A stretch of DNA of 33,463 nt from Candidatus Aminicenantota bacterium (GCA_016926925.1 JAFGNQ010000462.1:1-33463); one strand, 5' to 3'. Counted from the first letter of the stretch, positions 25,248-33,463 are shown. Numbers and translations: made by a program. Notes: generated by a model from the letters alone, not told the origin.

Positions 25248-25454
25248 CTAACGATTTCGCGAGTAAGAGAGCGTGATCTCTTCGATGAAGAAGTTGTACG
25301 GCAATATCCAACCGGTTCGAACTCCTCCCCCCTGATGACTTCCGAGATTGCGGAAATGGAGATTCAGGGACGAAGGACCGCCGTCCAAGTTTTGCACTTT
25401 ACGTACACATGGGGATATGCTATAAATACCTCTGGTTAAAAATGGATATCGCAC
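25248..25454 (-). pseudogene. Possible remnant of a gene's 3' end
   Basis: A minus-strand open frame that ends 16 nt before the hairpin. Its C-terminal part (from about LDGGPSSLNLHFRNLG to NFFIEEITLSYSRNR) alternates polar and hydrophobic residues like the last beta strands of a folded protein. There is no ribosome-binding site or plausible N-terminus, and it runs under the M50 promoter and start. I do not recognise a family. It could equally be chance. Confidence 0.2.
25398..25426 (+). promoter_or_regulatory. Predicted promoter of the M50-trpS-scpA-scpB operon
   Basis: TTTACG (25398-25403), a 17-bp spacer and TATAAA (25421-25426). The start would be near 25433, only about 9 nt before the ATG at 25442. 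This supports that start over the in-frame ATG at 25409, which would lie inside the promoter. Confidence 0.45.
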
Positions 25455-26089
25455 AGATAATCATCAGCCTGTTCGTGGTGCTCTTCGCCATCACAATTCA
25501 CGAAGCATCCCATGGCTGGGCCGCCTATAAAATGGGCGATCCAACAGCCCATGCCCTGGGAAGAATCACTTTGAATCCCATAGCCCATATCGATCCGGTC
25601 GGCACGGTCCTGCTGCCGTTGATACTCGTCATCATGGGCGCGCCTCCATTCGGTTGGGCAAAACCCGTTCCTGTGAATCCTTACAACCTGAAGAATCCTA
25701 GGCGGGACAATCTATTGATATCGGCTGCAGGCCCCATCTCTAACTTTTCCGTAGCGCTTATCGCTTTTTTAGCTATCCAATTGCTCAAGGTCGGGAATCC
25801 CGGCCTCACTTTAGGAAGAGGGGCTTTATCAAGCCTGGGGTCCGGCCTTTTTCTGATTCTCTACTACACGATTTTGATTAACGTGATCCTGGCCGTATTC
25901 AACCTGATCCCGATCCCTCCGCTGGACGGAAGCGGCGTTCTGATGGGATTGCTCCCGCCGGAAGCGGCAGAGAAATACGAGCAGTTAAGACCATACGGTT
26001 TTATCATTCTCATTCTATTGATCATGACCGGTATCATCGGGAAGATTTTGGGCATTATCATGGGTTTCGTGAATCTCTTTATTTTCTAG
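25442..26089 (+). CDS. M50-family site-2-protease-like membrane metallopeptidase
   Basis: Intramembrane zinc protease-like protein of 215 aa. TM1 carries the zinc motif HEASH (20-24), and the third ligand lies in NLIPIPPLDGSG (Asp162). NPIAHIDPVGTVLLPL and the GWAKPVPVNPYNL re-entrant segment are typical of the short, PDZ-less M50 family. About five or six TM segments. An upstream in-frame ATG at 25409 would add 11 residues but overlaps the promoter. It is followed by trpS after 9 bp, an M50-trpS-scpA-scpB order that I believe recurs in several bacterial lineages. Substrate unknown. Confidence 0.9.
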   Translation: MDIAQIIISLFVVLFAITIHEASHGWAAYKMGDPTAHALGRITLNPIAHIDPVGTVLLPLILVIMGAPPFGWAKPVPVNPYNLKNPRRDNLLISAAGPISNFSVALIAFLAIQLLKVGNPGLTLGRGALSSLGSGLFLILYYTILINVILAVFNLIPIPPLDGSGVLMGLLPPEAAEKYEQLRPYGFIILILLIMTGIIGKILGIIMGFVNLFIF

Positions 26090-26098
26090 AAAGGAACA

Positions 26099-27091
26099 AT
26101 GAGCACAAAAGCAAAAAAAGTCGTCTTCAGCGGATTGCGGCCGACAGGCGCTTGTCATCTGGGCCACTTGGCCGGCGCTCTCCGCAACTGGATCAAACTC
26201 CAAGAAGAATACCAATGCTACTATTCCATCGTCTCCTGGCATGCCTACAGCTCCGAATATGTGAACTCAAAAATGATCAAGCAATACACCTTCGAAGTCG
26301 CTGCGGATTGGTTGAGCATAGGTTTAGATCCTAAAAAAAGCGTGATTTTTGTGCAATCCGACGTCAAAGAGCATGCGGAGCTCCATCTTCTGCTATCCAT
26401 GATTGTGCCGCTCCCCTGGCTGGAGAGAGTACCGACGTTTAAGGAAATGAAGAGAGAATTGAAAGACAAAGACGTCAATACCTACGGATTTTTAGGATAT
26501 CCTGTCCTTCAAACGGCCGACATCATCCTCTACAAAGGAGAAGTTGTGCCTGTTGGGGAAGATCAGGCCTATCACCTTGAGCTGGCACGTGAGATCACAC
26601 GACGGTTCAACAGGCTGTATGGAGAAATATTTCCCGAGCCTCAGATCCTTCTCACCGAAGTCCCCAAGCTTGCAGGAACGGATGGTCGGAAGATGAGCAA
26701 ATCGTTCGGAAATTCCATTTATCTGAAAGACTCTCCGGAAATCATTCGGGAAAAAATTCAACCCATGATGACCGATATCCGGCGCAAGCGCCGCCAAGAC
26801 CCGGGAGAGCCTGATGACTGCCCGGCCTTCACACTTCACAAGGCGTTTATTTCTCAAGAAAAACGGGAAGAACTGGCCAAAGGCTGCCGCACGGCTGGTA
26901 TCGGATGCCTGGAATGCAAGTCCGTGGTCATAGAAAAATTGATTGAACTTCTCGCTCCTTTCTGGGAAAAAAGAAAGAAATTCGAAGAAAACCCCGACCT
27001 GGTTTGGTCCACTTTGGAAAAAGGAAGGCAGAAAGCGTTGCAGACGGCTCAGAAAACGATGGAGGAGGTCAGGGCGGCCATTGGTTTGTAA
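26099..27091 (+). CDS. trpS: Tryptophanyl-tRNA synthetase with Fe-S-type cysteine motif
   Basis: Class I synthetase of 330 aa, the normal bacterial length. The signature HIGH equivalent is HLGH (20-23), and KMSKS is intact at 198-202. The tRNA anticodon-side region carries Cys241, Cys263, Cys270 and Cys273 (C-x21-C-x6-C-x2-C), nearly the C-x22-C-x6-C-x2-C motif that binds a [4Fe-4S] cluster in the Thermotoga maritima enzyme. AAAGGAAC precedes the ATG. It lies within the operon between the M50 protease and scpA. Confidence 0.96.
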   Translation: MSTKAKKVVFSGLRPTGACHLGHLAGALRNWIKLQEEYQCYYSIVSWHAYSSEYVNSKMIKQYTFEVAADWLSIGLDPKKSVIFVQSDVKEHAELHLLLSMIVPLPWLERVPTFKEMKRELKDKDVNTYGFLGYPVLQTADIILYKGEVVPVGEDQAYHLELAREITRRFNRLYGEIFPEPQILLTEVPKLAGTDGRKMSKSFGNSIYLKDSPEIIREKIQPMMTDIRRKRRQDPGEPDDCPAFTLHKAFISQEKREELAKGCRTAGIGCLECKSVVIEKLIELLAPFWEKRKKFEENPDLVWSTLEKGRQKALQTAQKTMEEVRAAIGL

Positions 27092-27099
27092 GACTCACT

Positions 27100-27843
27100 A
27101 TGCTTTTCGAAATCCAGATGGATGCACCCAAAGACTATCAAGTTAATCTGGAAGTCTTCCAAGGACCTCTCGATCTTCTCCTTTTCCTGATTCGCAAGAA
27201 AAAGATCGACATCCAAGACATCCCCATCGCTGTTATCACCCGGGAATACCTTTCCTACCTAGAGAAAAAAGAGCGGATCAACCTGGAGCGCGAAGCCGAA
27301 TTTTTGCTCATAGCGGCTCTTCTCATCCACATCAAATCCCAGATGCTTTTGCCCCGAGAGGCTTCCCTGGTAGAAGATCAGGACCCCAGACAGGTATTGG
27401 TGAACCGGCTTTTGGAATACCAAAAAATCAGGGCTGCATGCACCCTCCTTCGCGAAAGAGAGAATGAAGAGATCCCTAAGTGGACGCGAATCTCCCCTCC
27501 TCATATTGTCGAAGATGAAGACACGGAACTGACGGAGGTCTCGCTGTTCAGCCTTGCGGAATCATTTTTTCTATTGCTGAAGAGGAGAGAGAAGGAAAAC
27601 GTTCAAATCATCAAAGGCAAAGAGCATTCTCTCGAGGAAAAAATGAAAGAGATTCTGTCTATTCTTGAGGAAAATGCGTTTTTGGATTTTTTTGAATATT
27701 TTGAGAGCCAGTCAACGATCGCGGAGGCTCTTGTCGCCTTTTTTTGCCTTCTCGAACTCATTAAAGCCAGAGTTGTCATCGCGGTTCAGGAAAGGCTTTT
27801 TCAAGAGATAAAGGTCTGGCTGCGCAGAGAGAGAAAATCATGA
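27100..27843 (+). CDS. scpA: Segregation and condensation protein A
   Basis: Kleisin subunit of the Smc-ScpAB chromosome condensin, 247 aa. The N-terminal motif YQVNLEVFQGPLDLLLFLIRKKKIDI and the following IPIAVITREYL, EAEFLLIAALLIHIKSQMLLP are diagnostic. The C-terminal winged helix (about residues 180-245) would bind the Smc head. The frame is open upstream to 27004, but that part is trpS in another frame. I use ATG 27100, 8 bp after trpS; ATG 27118 is possible. Neither has a strong ribosome-binding site, suggesting coupling to trpS. Confidence 0.93.
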   Translation: MLFEIQMDAPKDYQVNLEVFQGPLDLLLFLIRKKKIDIQDIPIAVITREYLSYLEKKERINLEREAEFLLIAALLIHIKSQMLLPREASLVEDQDPRQVLVNRLLEYQKIRAACTLLRERENEEIPKWTRISPPHIVEDEDTELTEVSLFSLAESFFLLLKRREKENVQIIKGKEHSLEEKMKEILSILEENAFLDFFEYFESQSTIAEALVAFFCLLELIKARVVIAVQERLFQEIKVWLRRERKS

Positions 27844-28403
27844 ATCCTAACCCCAAAAATATTATGGAATCCCTGCTCTTCATATCTACGGAGCCTTTGA
27901 CGCCCGACAAGATTCGGAGCGTCCTAACCGAATTTTCGGAGCAGGAGATCGAGACCGCAATTAACAAGTTGGCGGAAGAGTATTCCTCGAACGAGCGTGG
28001 CATAAAGATTGAAAAAACGGCTGGCGGTTATATCTTCTCCACCAATTCCCAGCACGATTCATGGGTCCGTAGATTGCTTCGCGTCAGCAAAAAAAACAAG
28101 CTGTCACCCTCTGCCCTTGAAACCCTCTCCACCGTCGCCTACCATCAGCCCATCACCCTGGCGGAAATCTGCGCCTATAGAGGATTGGATGCATCGTACT
28201 CTCTAAAAACTTTGCTCCAAAAAAAATTAGTGAAAATTGTCGGCAGGAAAAAAGCTCCAGGAAAACCGCTGATATACAGGACATCGGAAAGATTTCTCAC
28301 CTACTTCGGCTTGGACAGCCTCAAAGACCTTCCTTCGCAAGAGGAAATATCAAAACTCCTTGAAGAGGAACAAAATGAGAGCAGCTCAGAACCATCTCCT
28401 TGA
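27840..28403 (+). CDS. scpB: Segregation and condensation protein B
   Basis: A 187-aa protein with two winged-helix domains: the first (about residues 1-80) contains NIMESLLFISTEPLTPDKIRSVL, the second SPSALETLSTVAYHQPITLAEICAYRGLDASYSLKTLLQKKLVKIVGRKKAPGKPLIYRTSERFLTYFGL split over about 95-165. ScpB dimers bind ScpA in the Smc complex. The start overlaps scpA by 4 bp (ATGA). Its last 29 bp overlap the next gene. Confidence 0.95.
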   Translation: MNPNPKNIMESLLFISTEPLTPDKIRSVLTEFSEQEIETAINKLAEEYSSNERGIKIEKTAGGYIFSTNSQHDSWVRRLLRVSKKNKLSPSALETLSTVAYHQPITLAEICAYRGLDASYSLKTLLQKKLVKIVGRKKAPGKPLIYRTSERFLTYFGLDSLKDLPSQEEISKLLEEEQNESSSEPSP

Positions 28404-30120
28404 GAGCCGGATCGTCATTCTAACGACGCTGGCTTTTTGTTTCGCTTTGGTCCTTGCCTGCTGTAAAGGCGGGGAGAAAGCAACTTCCCTTCCTCGCGAC
28501 CGACACCAGCCTTTCAATTTTATCGGACACAAAGGAATGGTCGTCGCCGCTCATCCTTTGGCGGCGGAAGCGGGAAGAGAGATCCTGAGAAAAGGAGGGA
28601 ATGCCGTCGATGCCGCCATCGCCACTGCCTTCGCTCTGAATGCCGCCGAGCCTTTTGCCTCGGGGATAGGAGGGGGTGGATTCATGGTGATCTACCTGGC
28701 CGACGAAAATAGAGTAACGGCGATCAACTTCAGAGAAAAGGCCCCTTCGAAGGCATCGCCTGAAATGTTCATCGAAGATGGTGAAACAAATGAAATTTGG
28801 AGGAGCGCCCACGGCCTGGCTGTTGCCGTTCCCGGAGCCTTGGCCGGCTGGTCCTATGCTCTTCAAAAATACGGCACGAAAACTCTCGGCGAGGTGATGG
28901 AAAGAGGAATAGACATCTCCGAAAAAGGTTTCCCGGTCAGCAGCACCTTCAGTAAAATCAATAAAGATGAATATGAAAAGCTGGTTCTTTTGTCCGGCGA
29001 GTCCTCCTGTTACCTCAACAACGGTTTCCCGTTTGAAGAGGGGGAGATCTTGAAAAATCCCGAGCTTGCCACCACATTCCGGCTCATCGCGTCCCAGGGG
29101 ACGGATGTTTTTTACAGGGGAGAATTGGCGCAAAAAATCATTACTGCTGTGCAAGCGAAAGGCGGCATCATGACAGTCGAGGATTTAGCGGGATATGCGG
29201 CAGTAGAGCATGTCCCCATCTTGGGGACATACAAAAACTTCACACTCTACAGCCCCGAATCTCCTGCGTCCGGGGGGCTTCATATCATCCAGCTCCTGAA
29301 CATCATCGAAAATTGGCCTGTCAAAGAATGGGGGCAAAATTCCGTGCCTTACATCCACCATCTGAGCGAAGCCTTTCGCTTCATCTTCGCCGATCGCTCC
29401 CGCTATCTTGGAGATCCCGTTTTTGTCGACATCCCGGCCACCGGCCTCACATCCAAAAATTATGCTGCCCGTATCGCTTCCGTTATAAAAGAGGACCGTG
29501 TCCTCGGAGAATACCCCTACGGAGATTTCGACACAAGAGAAAACGAAACGGAGAATACGACACATCTCTGCGTCACGGATGAGGAAGGAAATATCGTCTC
29601 GCTGACTCAAACCATAAACTATTTTTTCGGCTCGGGAATCATTCCCGATGGAACAGGATTCCTGTTGAACAACGAAATGGACGATTTCTCTCCAGTGATC
29701 ACATCGCCGAATGCCCCGGGACCCGACAAGCGCCCACTGAGTTCGCAAGGACCCCTGATCTTGTTCAAGGACGACACGCCTTTTTTGGTTCTGGGTTCTC
29801 CGGGAGGAACAAGAATATTCACATCCCTCTTGCAGATAATACTCAACGTGATAGAGTTCGGGATGAACGTGGATGAAGCCATCGAAGCTCCGAGGTTCTT
29901 TTCCTATTCCACCCAGGGTGAGGCGGGGGAACTCGCCCTGGAATCGCGAATCCCGCAGTCCGTTATCGATCGCCTCAAAGAACTGGGTCACGAAATGGAA
30001 ATACGGGATGCCTACGACACCTATTTCGGAGGTGCTCAGGCTATAATGATTCTCCGGCACCGACAAACCCTGCTCGGAGGAGCGGATTCCCGAAGGGACG
30101 GCTGCGGAGCCGGGTACTGA
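28375..30120 (+). CDS. ggt: Gamma-glutamyltransferase, exported lipoprotein
   Basis: An N-terminal-nucleophile enzyme of 581 aa that cleaves gamma-glutamyl bonds (for example glutathione) by hydrolysis or transfer. The N-terminus (LAFCFALVLACC) forms a signal with a lipobox-like LVLAC. The autoprocessing and catalytic Thr is Thr395 in NTTHLCVTD. Other family signatures are GGNAVDAAIATAFAL, GGGFMVIYL, GSPGGTRIF and the C-terminal GGADSRRDGCGAGY. After self-cleavage the subunits would be about 394 and 187 aa. ATG 28375 has AGAGG upstream and overlaps scpB; an in-frame TTG at 28360 is less likely. Confidence 0.95.
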   Translation: MRAAQNHLLESRIVILTTLAFCFALVLACCKGGEKATSLPRDRHQPFNFIGHKGMVVAAHPLAAEAGREILRKGGNAVDAAIATAFALNAAEPFASGIGGGGFMVIYLADENRVTAINFREKAPSKASPEMFIEDGETNEIWRSAHGLAVAVPGALAGWSYALQKYGTKTLGEVMERGIDISEKGFPVSSTFSKINKDEYEKLVLLSGESSCYLNNGFPFEEGEILKNPELATTFRLIASQGTDVFYRGELAQKIITAVQAKGGIMTVEDLAGYAAVEHVPILGTYKNFTLYSPESPASGGLHIIQLLNIIENWPVKEWGQNSVPYIHHLSEAFRFIFADRSRYLGDPVFVDIPATGLTSKNYAARIASVIKEDRVLGEYPYGDFDTRENETENTTHLCVTDEEGNIVSLTQTINYFFGSGIIPDGTGFLLNNEMDDFSPVITSPNAPGPDKRPLSSQGPLILFKDDTPFLVLGSPGGTRIFTSLLQIILNVIEFGMNVDEAIEAPRFFSYSTQGEAGELALESRIPQSVIDRLKELGHEMEIRDAYDTYFGGAQAIMILRHRQTLLGGADSRRDGCGAGY

Positions 30121-30135
30121 TGAAAGGATCGTTTC

Positions 30136-30699
30136 ATGGTTAAGATGAGTAAAACAATTTTTTTCCCAATCGTTCTTTCCCTGCTTCTGGCTTGGTTCTC
30201 AGGAGCCGGGGGAGCAGATTTATCCAAATTCGATCAGCCGCTTTTGATCACTTCTTCCGGTCAAAGCGCGGAGGTTCAACTCGCCTCTGTTCTAGCAAAA
30301 AGAGCCGGGCTCGATGCCTCTGTTGTAAAAACCGCCGGGCCCTCGGATTTGCAGGGGAGAAAAACCCTGGTACTGGTTTTGGGAGCAAGTTTAAAGGGCC
30401 TGGGCGCAGCCGGAATCGACGCGGCACAAGAAAAGGAGAGGGTAAAACTTCTCATAACAGCGGCGCAGAATCAAAACATCCCTATCCTCTGTATGCACCT
30501 GGGGGGAGAGGCAAGGAGGGGGCAATTGACCGATCAGCTTATCGAAGAATTCCTTCCCTCCGGACAGATGGCTATCATCGTGAAGTCCGGGAATAAGGAC
30601 GGTATTTTCAGCATAATCTGCACAAAACATAACATCCCCCTGGTAGAAGTCGATAGGACGGCAGACGCCCTCACACCTTTCAAGAACGCCTTCAACTGA
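30136..30699 (+). CDS. Exported DUF6305-like protein
   Basis: A 187-aa protein with a signal peptide (about residues 5-27, ending SGAGGAD). The mature part is a compact alpha/beta domain: DQPLLITSSGQSAEVQLASVLAKRAGL, TLVLVLGASLKGLGAAGID, IPILCMHLGGEARRGQ and GIFSIICTKHNIPLVEV. I believe this is the DUF6305 family, found beside TRAP permeases, but I recall it from memory only. It may act as the periplasmic substrate-handling component of the transporter encoded next to it. AAAGG lies 8 nt before the ATG. Confidence 0.75.
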   Translation: MVKMSKTIFFPIVLSLLLAWFSGAGGADLSKFDQPLLITSSGQSAEVQLASVLAKRAGLDASVVKTAGPSDLQGRKTLVLVLGASLKGLGAAGIDAAQEKERVKLLITAAQNQNIPILCMHLGGEARRGQLTDQLIEEFLPSGQMAIIVKSGNKDGIFSIICTKHNIPLVEVDRTADALTPFKNAFN

Positions 30700-30821
30700 T
30701 ATGCCGGTTTTGCGTATGGGTCGAAAAAATACCGGGAGAAATTTATCGGCCTTGAAAACGCTTCGGAGACAAAAAACCGCTGATCCCTACTTGATATCCG
30801 GTTCAGCACTGTTAGAACGCA

Positions 30822-32093
30822 ATGCCTGATTACATCCTCTTCCTGGGCATGGTCGCCCTTTTCGCCCTCCTCGCCATGGGCTTGAAACTTCCCATCGGAG
30901 TCGCCCTCATGTTTGCGGCCTTCAGCGGCGCTCTCCTGGGCGGTGAAGGATTGGCACTCCGGCATCTCATCGAGGGAAGTTTCGGTTACTTCGACACCAT
31001 CCTCATCATCGTTGCGGCCATGATCTTCATGAAGGTTCTCCAAGCCTCCGGAATCCTCGACACCATAACAGCCCTTCTCTTAAAGACATTCTATAAGAAA
31101 AAAATCCCACTCCTGCTCACGGTCATGTTCATCATCATGTTTCCTGGAATGATCACCGGATCATCCACTGCAGCCGTCCTCAGCACAGGGGCTCTCGTCG
31201 CTCCAGTGCTGATCAAGCTCGGTCTCTCTAAGCTCAAAGCCGCCGCCCTCATCGCAATGGGAGGGATATTGGGCATGCTTGCCCCACCGGTCAACATTCT
31301 CGTAATGATCATGGGAAGCGGAGTGGATATGCCCTATATCGGGCTGACTATTCCCCTCTTGATCATCGTGATTCCTCTGGCGATTGGCATCTCGCTCTGG
31401 CTCGGTTACCGGGACATTCAAATCCTCGATCGAGAGGCGATGACAGCCTTACTCCCGGAATCCCTCGCCAAAAGATACGGCATACGCCTCTACCTCCCGC
31501 TGTTCATCGTCCTGCTGTTGATGATCTCCCAGAGCCTGGGCCGCTCCCCTATCCCGGACATCGGAATTCCCGCCGTATTTCTTCTCGGTTCCCTGGTCGG
31601 CCTCGTTTGCGGACGTCCTTTCAATTTTTTTAAAGTAACCCAGGAAGCCGTAAAAGACGCCATGCCGATTCTGTGCATACTGGCGGGAGTGGGAATGTTC
31701 ATCCAAGTCATGACCTTGACGGGCGGAAGAGGATGGACCGTGATGTCCTTCCTATCGCTGCCGCCGATTCTTCTTTATCTCGGAATATCTCTCAGTATGC
31801 CTCTCTTCGGAGCCGTGTCTGCATACGGCTCGGCTTCAATCCTTGGTGTGCCCTTTATTTTGGCGCTGATTGATAAGAACGCCATACTCACTTCGGCAGC
31901 CCTATCCGCTGTCGCCGGACTCGGGGACTTGATGCCGCCCACGGCTCTGGCCGGAATATTCGCTGCCCAAGTCGTCGGAGAAAAAAACTATTTCAAGGTA
32001 CTTCGGTACTGCATCATACCCGCCTTGTTTGAGTTGGCAATGGGGATAGGAATACTCATCCTGTCTCCGGTAATAGAAAAATGGGTGCTCTGA
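30822..32093 (+). CDS. dctM: TRAP transporter large permease (DctM-like)
   Basis: A 423-aa polytopic protein with about 11-12 TM helices and family motifs: LKLPIGVALMFAAFSGALLGG, MIFMKVLQASGILD, FPGMITGSSTAAVLSTGALVAPVLIKLG, MGGILGMLAPPVNILVMIMGSG and SAVAGLGDLMPPTALAGIFAAQV. TRAP permeases import carboxylates or similar solutes using Na+ or H+ gradients. A canonical binding protein (DctP) and a four-TM DctQ subunit are missing nearby; the neighbours are a DUF6305-like protein and a 48-aa membrane protein. The gap upstream (122 bp) has no clear promoter. Confidence 0.93.
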   Translation: MPDYILFLGMVALFALLAMGLKLPIGVALMFAAFSGALLGGEGLALRHLIEGSFGYFDTILIIVAAMIFMKVLQASGILDTITALLLKTFYKKKIPLLLTVMFIIMFPGMITGSSTAAVLSTGALVAPVLIKLGLSKLKAAALIAMGGILGMLAPPVNILVMIMGSGVDMPYIGLTIPLLIIVIPLAIGISLWLGYRDIQILDREAMTALLPESLAKRYGIRLYLPLFIVLLLMISQSLGRSPIPDIGIPAVFLLGSLVGLVCGRPFNFFKVTQEAVKDAMPILCILAGVGMFIQVMTLTGGRGWTVMSFLSLPPILLYLGISLSMPLFGAVSAYGSASILGVPFILALIDKNAILTSAALSAVAGLGDLMPPTALAGIFAAQVVGEKNYFKVLRYCIIPALFELAMGIGILILSPVIEKWVL

Positions 32094-32096
32094 AAA

Positions 32097-32243
32097 ATGT
32101 TGGCGATCATATACCAAGCAATTGTTTTATTCCTGACCGTTCACCTAATCTGGTTTCTCATCCATGAGCGAAAATTTTGGATCCGGGTGAGTACGGCCAT
32201 GGTCCTCATCATGTTCCTGCTCAGGCTTTTTTTAGTCAAATAA
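32097..32243 (+). CDS. Small two-TM membrane protein next to the TRAP permease
   Basis: A 48-aa protein beginning MLAIIYQAIVLFLTVHLIWF. Two hydrophobic helices (about residues 2-22 and 34-47) flank a short basic loop (HERKFWIRV). It starts 3 bp after the permease stop and ends 53 bp before the hydrolase. Its tight spacing and membrane-like composition support it as a real gene. It might substitute for part of the missing DctQ subunit. No family is recognised. Confidence 0.6.
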   Translation: MLAIIYQAIVLFLTVHLIWFLIHERKFWIRVSTAMVLIMFLLRLFLVK

Positions 32244-32296
32244 CAGGGAGGAATCGAAGCGCATTGCATGCAGCATGAACTCAAACGGAGTCGTGA

Positions 32297-33424
32297 ATGC
32301 TGAAACACAGAATAACAGGAATATTGATTCTGGGTATGTCCGCAGGAATTTCCTTCTTCACGGGACGCCAATTCCTAAACATGCACCATCCCGATGTGTT
32401 CTTCCCAAGTACAGGGCTCACATCCAAAAAATTGCTCAGTGAATACTTTCCCGCCTTAAAAAAAACCCAGGGAGATACCACCGTATACCTGTTTCAAGGA
32501 CGGGAGGAAGGCGGGAATATTCTAATCCTAGGAGGAACACACCCCAACGAACCTGCAGGTTTTATCACCACGGTAGTGCTCCTGGAAAATATCAATGTAA
32601 AGAGGGGCAAAATTTTTATCCTTCCCCAGGCTAACATCAGCGGTTTCACTCACAATGATCCCCATGAGGGAAATCCACAATATTTTTCACTACGGACAGA
32701 AGGTAAGAGCAGACGGTTTCGTTTCGGCTCCCGCCTGACAAACCCTGTTCATCAATGGCCCGATCCCACTCTATTTATCAACGCAGCCGGACAAAAACTC
32801 TCCGGAGCTGAAGTTCGAAACCTCAACCGTAGCTACCCGGGTAAGGCGCATGGCCATCTAACCGAAAAAATTGCCTTCGGCATCATGGAACTCATCCAAA
32901 AAGAAAAGATCGACTTGGCTATTGATCTTCATGAAGCGGCACCTGAATATCCCGTGGTGAATGCTATGGTCTTTCATGAGAACACTGCAGAGTTGGCCGC
33001 CATAGCGAGTATGGACCTCCAAGTCCAGGGTGTGGATCTTCGTCTCGAGGCTTCTCCACCCGGTCTTCGCGGCTTGAGCCATAGGGAGTGGGGCGATCAC
33101 TCCTACACCTTGGCAGTCCTATTGGAAACGGCAAATGTTTCCCATGGCAGACTCAAAGGGAAACCCTCCGCCTCACTCATCGTGGAAGGAAAGGACCGGA
33201 ATTACCTCAAAGCCTCTAAACTCGGGCTCCTGTTCGTTCCCTTTGACGAGCAAGGAATCCCTCTTAAAGAGAGAGTTTTTCGTCATCTATCCTCTGTGAA
33301 AGCCCTTCTGGCCGGCCTCGAAGACATTCTGCCGGAAAAGGCTGTGACTATCACCGATTTTCCGGATATCGACACCGTTCGCGAGCAGGGCCCCGGACTA
33401 TATCTCCAAAGCCCTCCAAAATAA
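32297..33424 (+). CDS. AstE/aspartoacylase-like zinc carboxypeptidase-fold hydrolase
   Basis: A 375-aa member of the succinylglutamate desuccinylase/aspartoacylase group (M14-like fold). An N-terminal signal anchor (about residues 6-23) suggests export. The zinc ligands fit GGTHPNEPAG (His and Glu) and IDLHEAAPE (His). The substrate-binding segment RNLNRSYPG matches the family's NLNRxFPG pattern. AstE and aspartoacylase remove acyl groups from N-acylated amino acids. GGAG lies 7 nt before the ATG. It closes the DUF6305-TRAP-small protein module, suggesting that the deacylation product or the substrate is what the transporter handles. Confidence 0.88.
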   Translation: MLKHRITGILILGMSAGISFFTGRQFLNMHHPDVFFPSTGLTSKKLLSEYFPALKKTQGDTTVYLFQGREEGGNILILGGTHPNEPAGFITTVVLLENINVKRGKIFILPQANISGFTHNDPHEGNPQYFSLRTEGKSRRFRFGSRLTNPVHQWPDPTLFINAAGQKLSGAEVRNLNRSYPGKAHGHLTEKIAFGIMELIQKEKIDLAIDLHEAAPEYPVVNAMVFHENTAELAAIASMDLQVQGVDLRLEASPPGLRGLSHREWGDHSYTLAVLLETANVSHGRLKGKPSASLIVEGKDRNYLKASKLGLLFVPFDEQGIPLKERVFRHLSSVKALLAGLEDILPEKAVTITDFPDIDTVREQGPGLYLQSPPK

Positions 33425-33463
33425 GGCTAAGTTAATATTTTACCTATATTTAGGATTGACAAA

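Noticed and set aside
25314..25325. tRNA T-loop-like ggttcgaactcc
   Set aside because: No flanking acceptor, D-arm or anticodon stem can be formed around it on either strand.
29185..30066. 293-codon open frame on the minus strand
   Set aside because: It is antisense to gamma-glutamyltransferase, with no family features.
33456..33461. TTGACA at the window end
   Set aside because: It could be the -35 of a promoter for a gene beyond the window, but no -10 can be seen, so it is not annotated.

Overview
The window is a gene-dense bacterial chromosome segment with no rRNA, tRNA, CRISPR array or insertion sequence that I can see. The gene set suggests a Gram-negative (diderm) anaerobe: a secretin, lipoprotein signals, a TRAP transporter, a ferredoxin/NAD(P)-type flavin complex, an Fe-S-type tryptophanyl-tRNA synthetase and a Thermotoga-type S-adenosylmethionine decarboxylase. 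The closest match I can suggest is an Aminicenantes/Acidobacteriota-like lineage. That is inference from gene content, not a phylogenetic result.

Region 1 (1-7756, minus strand) is one operon for a type II secretion/type IV pilus-like machine, in the order gspF-gspE-pilM-pilN-pilO-pilP-like-secretin. Junctions overlap or nearly touch, and a good sigma-70 promoter lies upstream of gspF. The secretin ends in a predicted cohesin-like domain. No pseudopilin gene is present in the window. Region 2 (8013-12712, plus strand) holds a small secreted protein, then a PDZ-containing multi-TM histidine kinase and a sigma-54 response regulator, an NtrB/NtrC- or PilS/PilR-like pair placed divergently from the secretion operon. 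Region 3 (12817-17109) has a 14-bp inverted-repeat element, a large exported M1-like metallopeptidase, speD and an Lrp/AsnC regulator, all on the minus strand.

Region 4 (17354-25155, plus strand) is the most interesting part. A type I glutamine synthetase is followed by a four-gene operon: NuoE-like, a 1052-residue NuoF::GltD fusion, a short NuoG/HoxU-like Fe-S protein, and a glutamate-synthase FMN domain protein. The glutamate-synthase protein has no glutaminase domain, and its N-terminus carries a CxxCxxxCxxxC motif. This looks like a complex joining NAD(H), NADP(H), and possibly ferredoxin, to glutamate synthesis or oxidation, so it is a candidate electron-bifurcating or confurcating glutamate synthase. 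Together with glnA and the lrp-type gene it forms a nitrogen-assimilation block.

Region 5 (25398-33424, plus strand) runs from an M50 protease through trpS, scpA, scpB and gamma-glutamyltransferase. It continues into a module of a DUF6305-like exported protein, a TRAP large permease, a 48-residue two-TM protein and an AstE/aspartoacylase-type zinc hydrolase, with no DctP- or DctQ-like gene. Dispersed repeats (about 21-103 and 16539-16610), a hairpin at 25185-25232 and several sigma-70 promoters are annotated.
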